Part shown: piece after piece, positions 60,668 to 64,000 of the stretch | Position numbering within the stretch: the first letter of the stretch is position 1 | How the letters are laid out: every line of letters starts with the position of its first letter | Source: Sphingomonas sp. 37zxx | Lineage (GTDB): Bacteria > Pseudomonadota > Alphaproteobacteria > Sphingomonadales > Sphingomonadaceae | Reading direction: 5' to 3' | Length of the DNA stretch: 64,000 nucleotides | NCBI RefSeq assembly: GCF_000786205.1 | Contig: NZ_JROH01000012.1 | Span: forward strand, 35,997 to 99,996 | The notes under the pieces: generated by a model | Database searches by the model: none | What the model saw: the letters and a program-made list of their open reading frames with translations, nothing else | Told to the model about the DNA's origin: nothing | Made by a program: the position numbers and the translations under genes

Positions 60668-61264
60668 ATGACGACGACGACCATGACCGAACGCGAGGGC
60701 GAAGACCCCGCCAACGCTGAAAAGGCCAATTTTTCCGTATTGGCGGGCGCGGCGACGGCGGGGGTGGCATTGGGTATGCTCGCGATGATCGGGCGCAAGG
60801 CGGCGGTGCAGGCTCCCAGCGCCTTTGCCGGGGACTGGGTGGAAGCGCTGACGCTGGAGCACAAGGCGGTGCTCAAGATCTTCGACGCGCTCGAGGCGAC
60901 CGACACGCGCAACACGATCAAGCGCGGGATGCTGCTGGCGCAAATGAAGCATACGCTGATGAAGCATGATGTCGAGGAAGGGAATGTGATCTATCCGGCG
61001 CTGCGCGAGGCGGGCCAGGTCGACGCCGCCGATCACCTGACCCGCGATCATGGCTATGTGAAGCAGCATCTATACGATCTGGAAAACACGCCCAGAAGCG
61101 CGCCCGATTTCCTGATCAAGGTCCGCAAGTTCCGCGCCGACATCGAACAGCACATGACCGAGGAAGAAACCGAATTATTCCCGGCCCTCCGCGCGCAGTT
61201 GTCCGAACAAAAGAACAAAACGCTGACGAACGCGGTGAACAAGGAGGGGTTCAAGGTCGCATGA
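60668..61264 (+). CDS. Hemerythrin HHE-domain protein
   Basis: The 198-aa protein has an Ala/Gly-rich N-terminal segment that could be one membrane helix (LAGAATAGVALGMLAMI) and a hemerythrin domain (LEHKAVLKIFDALE, MKHDVEEGNVIYPAL, DHGYVKQHL, EQHMTEEETELFPAL) with the His/Glu iron ligands. Such proteins bind O2, NO or iron in stress responses. It ends just before a hairpin shared with the convergent marR gene. Confidence 0.9.
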   Translation: MTTTTMTEREGEDPANAEKANFSVLAGAATAGVALGMLAMIGRKAAVQAPSAFAGDWVEALTLEHKAVLKIFDALEATDTRNTIKRGMLLAQMKHTLMKHDVEEGNVIYPALREAGQVDAADHLTRDHGYVKQHLYDLENTPRSAPDFLIKVRKFRADIEQHMTEEETELFPALRAQLSEQKNKTLTNAVNKEGFKVA

Positions 61265-61271
61265 TGCGCCT

Positions 61272-61294
61272 CCCCTCCCGCAAACCGGGAGGGG
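61272..61294. terminator. Hairpin between convergent hemerythrin and marR genes
   Basis: CCCCTCCCG and CGGGAGGGG form a 9-bp stem with a 5-nt loop, 8 bp after the hemerythrin stop and 3 bp before the marR stop. The arm sequence is the same as the ends of the repeats in gspI and gspJ, so this may be a minimal copy of that family used as a terminator. Confidence 0.75.
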
Positions 61295-61296
61295 GG

Positions 61297-61815
61297 TTAG
61301 CGACCCAGCGCGGCGATGCGGGCGCGTTCGGTTTCGGGGATCAGCCCTTCGAGTACTGCCCAAAAGCCGCCGACCGCGCCCTGCCCCGCGCTGGCATAGG
61401 CCGCCGACAGGCGTTCGCGCAGTTGATCGAACAGCGCGGTTTCGAGCGCAGTGCCCTCGCCGGTGAGCCGCAACAGTCGCTGGCGGCGATCTCGGTCGCC
61501 CGGGCGCATTTCGACCAGGCCGCGCTCGATCAGGTCGTTGAGCACGCGCCCCAAGGATTGCTTGGTAATCGCCAGCAGTGCCAGCAATTCGCTCACCGTC
61601 AGGTCGGGCTGGCGGGCGATGAAATAAAGGGCGCGGTGATGCGCCCGCCCCAGCCCGCGCGCCGCCAGCGCCTCATCGATCGCGCGCGTCAGATGGCTGT
61701 AGCCGAAATAGAGCAATTCGACGCCCTTGCGGATTTCGGGTTCGCGCAGGAACAGCGGCGATGCGGTCCGCATGGGATCTGATCGGATCGGATCGGGGAT
61801 AATTGGGCCAGCCAT
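61297..61815 (-). CDS. MarR-family regulator
   Basis: The 172-aa protein has the MarR winged helix: LYFIARQPDLTVSELLALLAITKQSLGRVLNDLIERGLVEMRPG region, with the DRDRRQR wing. ATG 61815 is used here; an ATG at 61773 gives a more usual N-terminus (MRTASPLFLREPEI). A GATCG tandem tract lies between the two starts. It is divergent from the aminotransferase gene, which it may regulate. Confidence 0.9.
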   Translation of the reverse strand: MAGPIIPDPIRSDPMRTASPLFLREPEIRKGVELLYFGYSHLTRAIDEALAARGLGRAHHRALYFIARQPDLTVSELLALLAITKQSLGRVLNDLIERGLVEMRPGDRDRRQRLLRLTGEGTALETALFDQLRERLSAAYASAGQGAVGGFWAVLEGLIPETERARIAALGR

Positions 61816-61898
61816 GTTGACCTGTTTTGACAGCGCTACTACCGTTCGGCAACCCTTGGCCGTGGCGCTCCCATGGCTGCTTCAGCCTGGATGCCCCG

Positions 61899-62996
61899 AT
61901 GCCCGACGCCGCGATGCTGCCTTTTTCGATCGAAGCCCATCCCGCCCCGGTGCCGGTGGCAGAGCGCGAGGCGCTGTTGGCGAATCCCGGCTTCGGGCGG
62001 ATTTTCACCGACCATATGGCGATGATCCGCTGGAATACCGAGCAAGGCTGGCATGATGCGCGAATCTGCCCGCGCGCGCCGCTGCAAATGGACCCGGCAT
62101 CGTCGGTGCTGCATTATGCACAGGAGATTTTCGAAGGGCTGAAAGCCTATCGCACCGATGACGGCGGCGCGACGTTGTTCCGGCCCGACGCCAATGCGCG
62201 GCGCTTTGCCGAATCGGCGCGGCGGATGGCGATGGCCGAATTGCCCGAGGCGCTGTTTCTCGAATCGATCCGTGCGCTGGTACGTGCCGATCGCGACTGG
62301 CTGCCCAGCATCGACGGCGGATCGCTGTATCTGCGCCCGTTCATGATCGCGAGCGAGGTGTTCCTGGGAGTGAAGCCTTCGGCCGAATATCTCTACATGG
62401 TCATCGCATCGCCCGCCGGGGCTTATTTCAAGGGCGGCGCACCATCGATCACGGTGTGGGTGTCGGATGACTTCACCCGCGCCGCGCCCGGCGGCACCGG
62501 CGCTGCAAAGTGCGGCGGCAATTATGCCAGCGGGCTGCTGGCACAGGCAGAGGCGATTCGCCAGGAATGCGACCAGGTGGTGTTCCTCGACGCGGTCGAG
62601 CGTCGCTATGTCGAGGAACTGGGCGGCATGAACACGTTTTTCGTGATGGACGATGGCAGCCTGCAAACGCCGCCGCTGGGGGGGACGATCCTGCCCGGCA
62701 TCACCCGCGATTCGATCCTGACGCTGGCGCGCGACGCCGGCATGACGGTGTGCGAGACGCCCTATGCGATCGACCAATGGGAGGCCGATGCCGCCAGCGG
62801 ACGACTGCGCGAGAGCTTTGCCTGTGGCACCGCGGCGGTGGTGACGCCGATCGGCCGGGTGCGCGGCACTGCGCGCGATTTCCGAATCGGCAATGGCGGG
62901 CCGGGCGAGGTGACGACCAAAATTCGCGCGCAATTGGTGGCAATCCAGCGCGGCCAGGCACCCGATCCGCACAATTGGGTAGAGCACCTGGCCTAA
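61899..62996 (+). CDS. ilvE: Branched-chain amino acid aminotransferase
   Basis: The 365-aa class IV PLP enzyme shows SVLHYAQEIFEGLKAYR, the PLP Lys in AAKCGGNYASGLLAQ, DAVERRYVEELGGMNTFFV and GTILPGITRDSIL. This is the long IlvE form. It makes or breaks down leucine, isoleucine and valine. The start at 61899 removes a non-conserved extension and leaves an 83-bp region divergent from marR. Confidence 0.93.
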   Translation: MPDAAMLPFSIEAHPAPVPVAEREALLANPGFGRIFTDHMAMIRWNTEQGWHDARICPRAPLQMDPASSVLHYAQEIFEGLKAYRTDDGGATLFRPDANARRFAESARRMAMAELPEALFLESIRALVRADRDWLPSIDGGSLYLRPFMIASEVFLGVKPSAEYLYMVIASPAGAYFKGGAPSITVWVSDDFTRAAPGGTGAAKCGGNYASGLLAQAEAIRQECDQVVFLDAVERRYVEELGGMNTFFVMDDGSLQTPPLGGTILPGITRDSILTLARDAGMTVCETPYAIDQWEADAASGRLRESFACGTAAVVTPIGRVRGTARDFRIGNGGPGEVTTKIRAQLVAIQRGQAPDPHNWVEHLA

Positions 62997-63043
62997 AACC
63001 CCCTTCCCTAACCCGCGCGCACGGTTATAAGCGCCCTCCTTGC

Positions 63044-63118
63044 TGGGGCGTCGCCAAGTGGTAAGGCAGCGGCTTTTGATGCCGCCATGCGCAGGTTCGA
63101 ACCCTGCCGCCCCAGCCA
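63044..63118 (+). tRNA. tRNA-Gln (TTG)
   Basis: TGGGGCG pairs with CGCCCCA, the T-arm reads CAGGTTCGAACCCTG, and CCA is encoded at 63116-63118. The anticodon loop CTTTTGAT gives TTG. An integrase-like gene starts about 100 bp downstream, so the tRNA 3' end is a candidate attachment site. Confidence 0.95.
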
Positions 63119-63220
63119 ATTTCTCTGCTAAGTGCCTGATTTAACTGGCTAGCCCCGGTTCGGACATCCCAGCGTGTACATTCGAGTGTGCCAATGGGCT
63201 GTCCGGGGAGATCATCTACC

Positions 63221-63994
63221 TTGGCCTCACTCCAACACATTTATCGCCGCGGCCATATTTTCTGGTGGCGCAGAGTTCATTTTTCGTTCCATAATAAGCC
63301 CATTGATATTCGCCTGTCGCTCGGGACCCCCGACCGGCTGCAGGCACGGAACCGGGGCGCGGCATTGACCGCGTCCTATGATCGGGTGGTTAATGTGCTG
63401 AACCAACGCATGCGCGCCGAGCGCGACCTGACTGAGCGCGAGCTGCAGAGGATCGCCCGCGACATGTATGAGGCACGCCTTGCGGAGCTCTGCACGCAGC
63501 AGCGTGCAGCGCCGGGCGATGCTGAGCTCCTGTCTGCCGCCAATAATGCCTATGTCGATTACTTCGACCGGCTGGCCCGGGTGGGCGGCCACCTCTCCTT
63601 CATGCCCGAAGAGGAGGACCGGCTGCGGTCTGAAGGCTGGGACGAGCGCCGGGTTGCCGACCTGCGCCAGACGATTGGGCTGCGCGAAGAGCGCGGAATC
63701 ACGCCCGTTCGACCAAGCGAATTAAACCAGCATCTTGGGGAGGCTGGTCTTGAACCCGACGACAATCTCCGATGGAAGGTCGAGCTTGTGCTCTACCGCG
63801 CCTACCGGGATGCGTACGCCGATGCCGAGCGCCAGCTCCAATCCGAATCGGGCTTTCACGCACCGGAAGCGCCTCTTCGTGCACGCACGCCTATGCCAAG
63901 CAGCGATACGGAAGCGCTCGCCATTCCCGAACGCTGGCGCACATGCACGCCGACCCAAGCCGCCGAATGGATGTACGCCGACGTGGTGCGCTGA
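63221..63994 (+). pseudogene. Integrase N-terminal fragment (DUF6538-type), no catalytic domain
   Basis: The 257-aa frame begins (TTG 63221, GGAG about 10 nt ahead) with ASLQHIYRRGHIFWWRRVHF, the DUF6538 opening of alphaproteobacterial tyrosine recombinases. A helical region follows (LTERELQRIARDMYEARL). It stops just after TPTQAAEWMYADVVR, with none of the R-H-R-Y catalytic motifs. It may be a remnant, or the catalytic part may follow past the window after a frameshift. Placement beside tRNA-Gln fits an island edge. Confidence 0.65.
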
Positions 63995-64000
63995 TCCTTT

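Overview
The window looks like a chromosomal segment of a GC-rich alphaproteobacterium, most likely Sphingomonas or a close relative. This is inferred from gene content and style: an Oar-like TonB receptor, LacI/GH3 glucan genes, tandem CNNM proteins, a Sphingomonas-type type II secretion (T2SS) locus, frequent GTG/TTG starts, and GC-rich palindromic repeats in several families. No rRNA, CRISPR or complete mobile element is seen. There are two tRNAs (Glu-TTC and Gln-TTG), and an integrase fragment lies just after tRNA-Gln at the right edge.

Layout. 1-7.3 kb: a [2Fe-2S] subunit, an RcnB-like periplasmic protein, a 2OG-Fe(II) oxygenase, recJ, tRNA-Glu and two CNNM/CorC-type membrane proteins. 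7.3-19.4 kb: a glucan-use locus with a glucoamylase/GH144-type lipoprotein, a TonB receptor broken by one in-frame amber codon, a LacI regulator with a perfect 20-bp palindromic operator beside it, two GH3 glucosidases and a GPH/MFS sugar transporter. 19.5-25.2 kb: a TolB-propeller amidohydrolase, a nucleoside deaminase, and a kynureninase-like/tryptophan dioxygenase pair.

25.3-42.0 kb: a T2SS locus split into several blocks on both strands: K-J plus a periplasmic binding-like gene, N, F, E-M-L, and G-H-I-C-D. A three-gene block resembling small L, M and C proteins lies tail to tail with gspD. A DUF1206 protein, a bciA-type 8-vinyl reductase, a TfoX-N protein and a VOC protein interrupt the locus. 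A Tat/lipoprotein-type PhoX phosphatase follows and is a candidate substrate. 44.7-49.5 kb: a TetR regulator with a small lipoprotein, two amidohydrolase paralogs (one without the metal-binding HxH) and a membrane protein. 49.5-55.7 kb: a tightly overlapping DUF4129-DUF4350-MoxR-DUF58-SpoIIM-RDD operon. 55.7-63 kb: an XRE/membrane-protein pair, a TraB/GumN protein, TlyA, TspO, UbiK, YbjN, ProC, hemerythrin, MarR and a branched-chain aminotransferase.

The most unusual theme is GC-rich palindromic repeats that have become part of genes. They encode the prepilin leaders of both GspI and GspJ, add codons inside the DUF58 protein and probably the vinyl reductase, and supply the ribosome-binding site of the SpoIIM gene.
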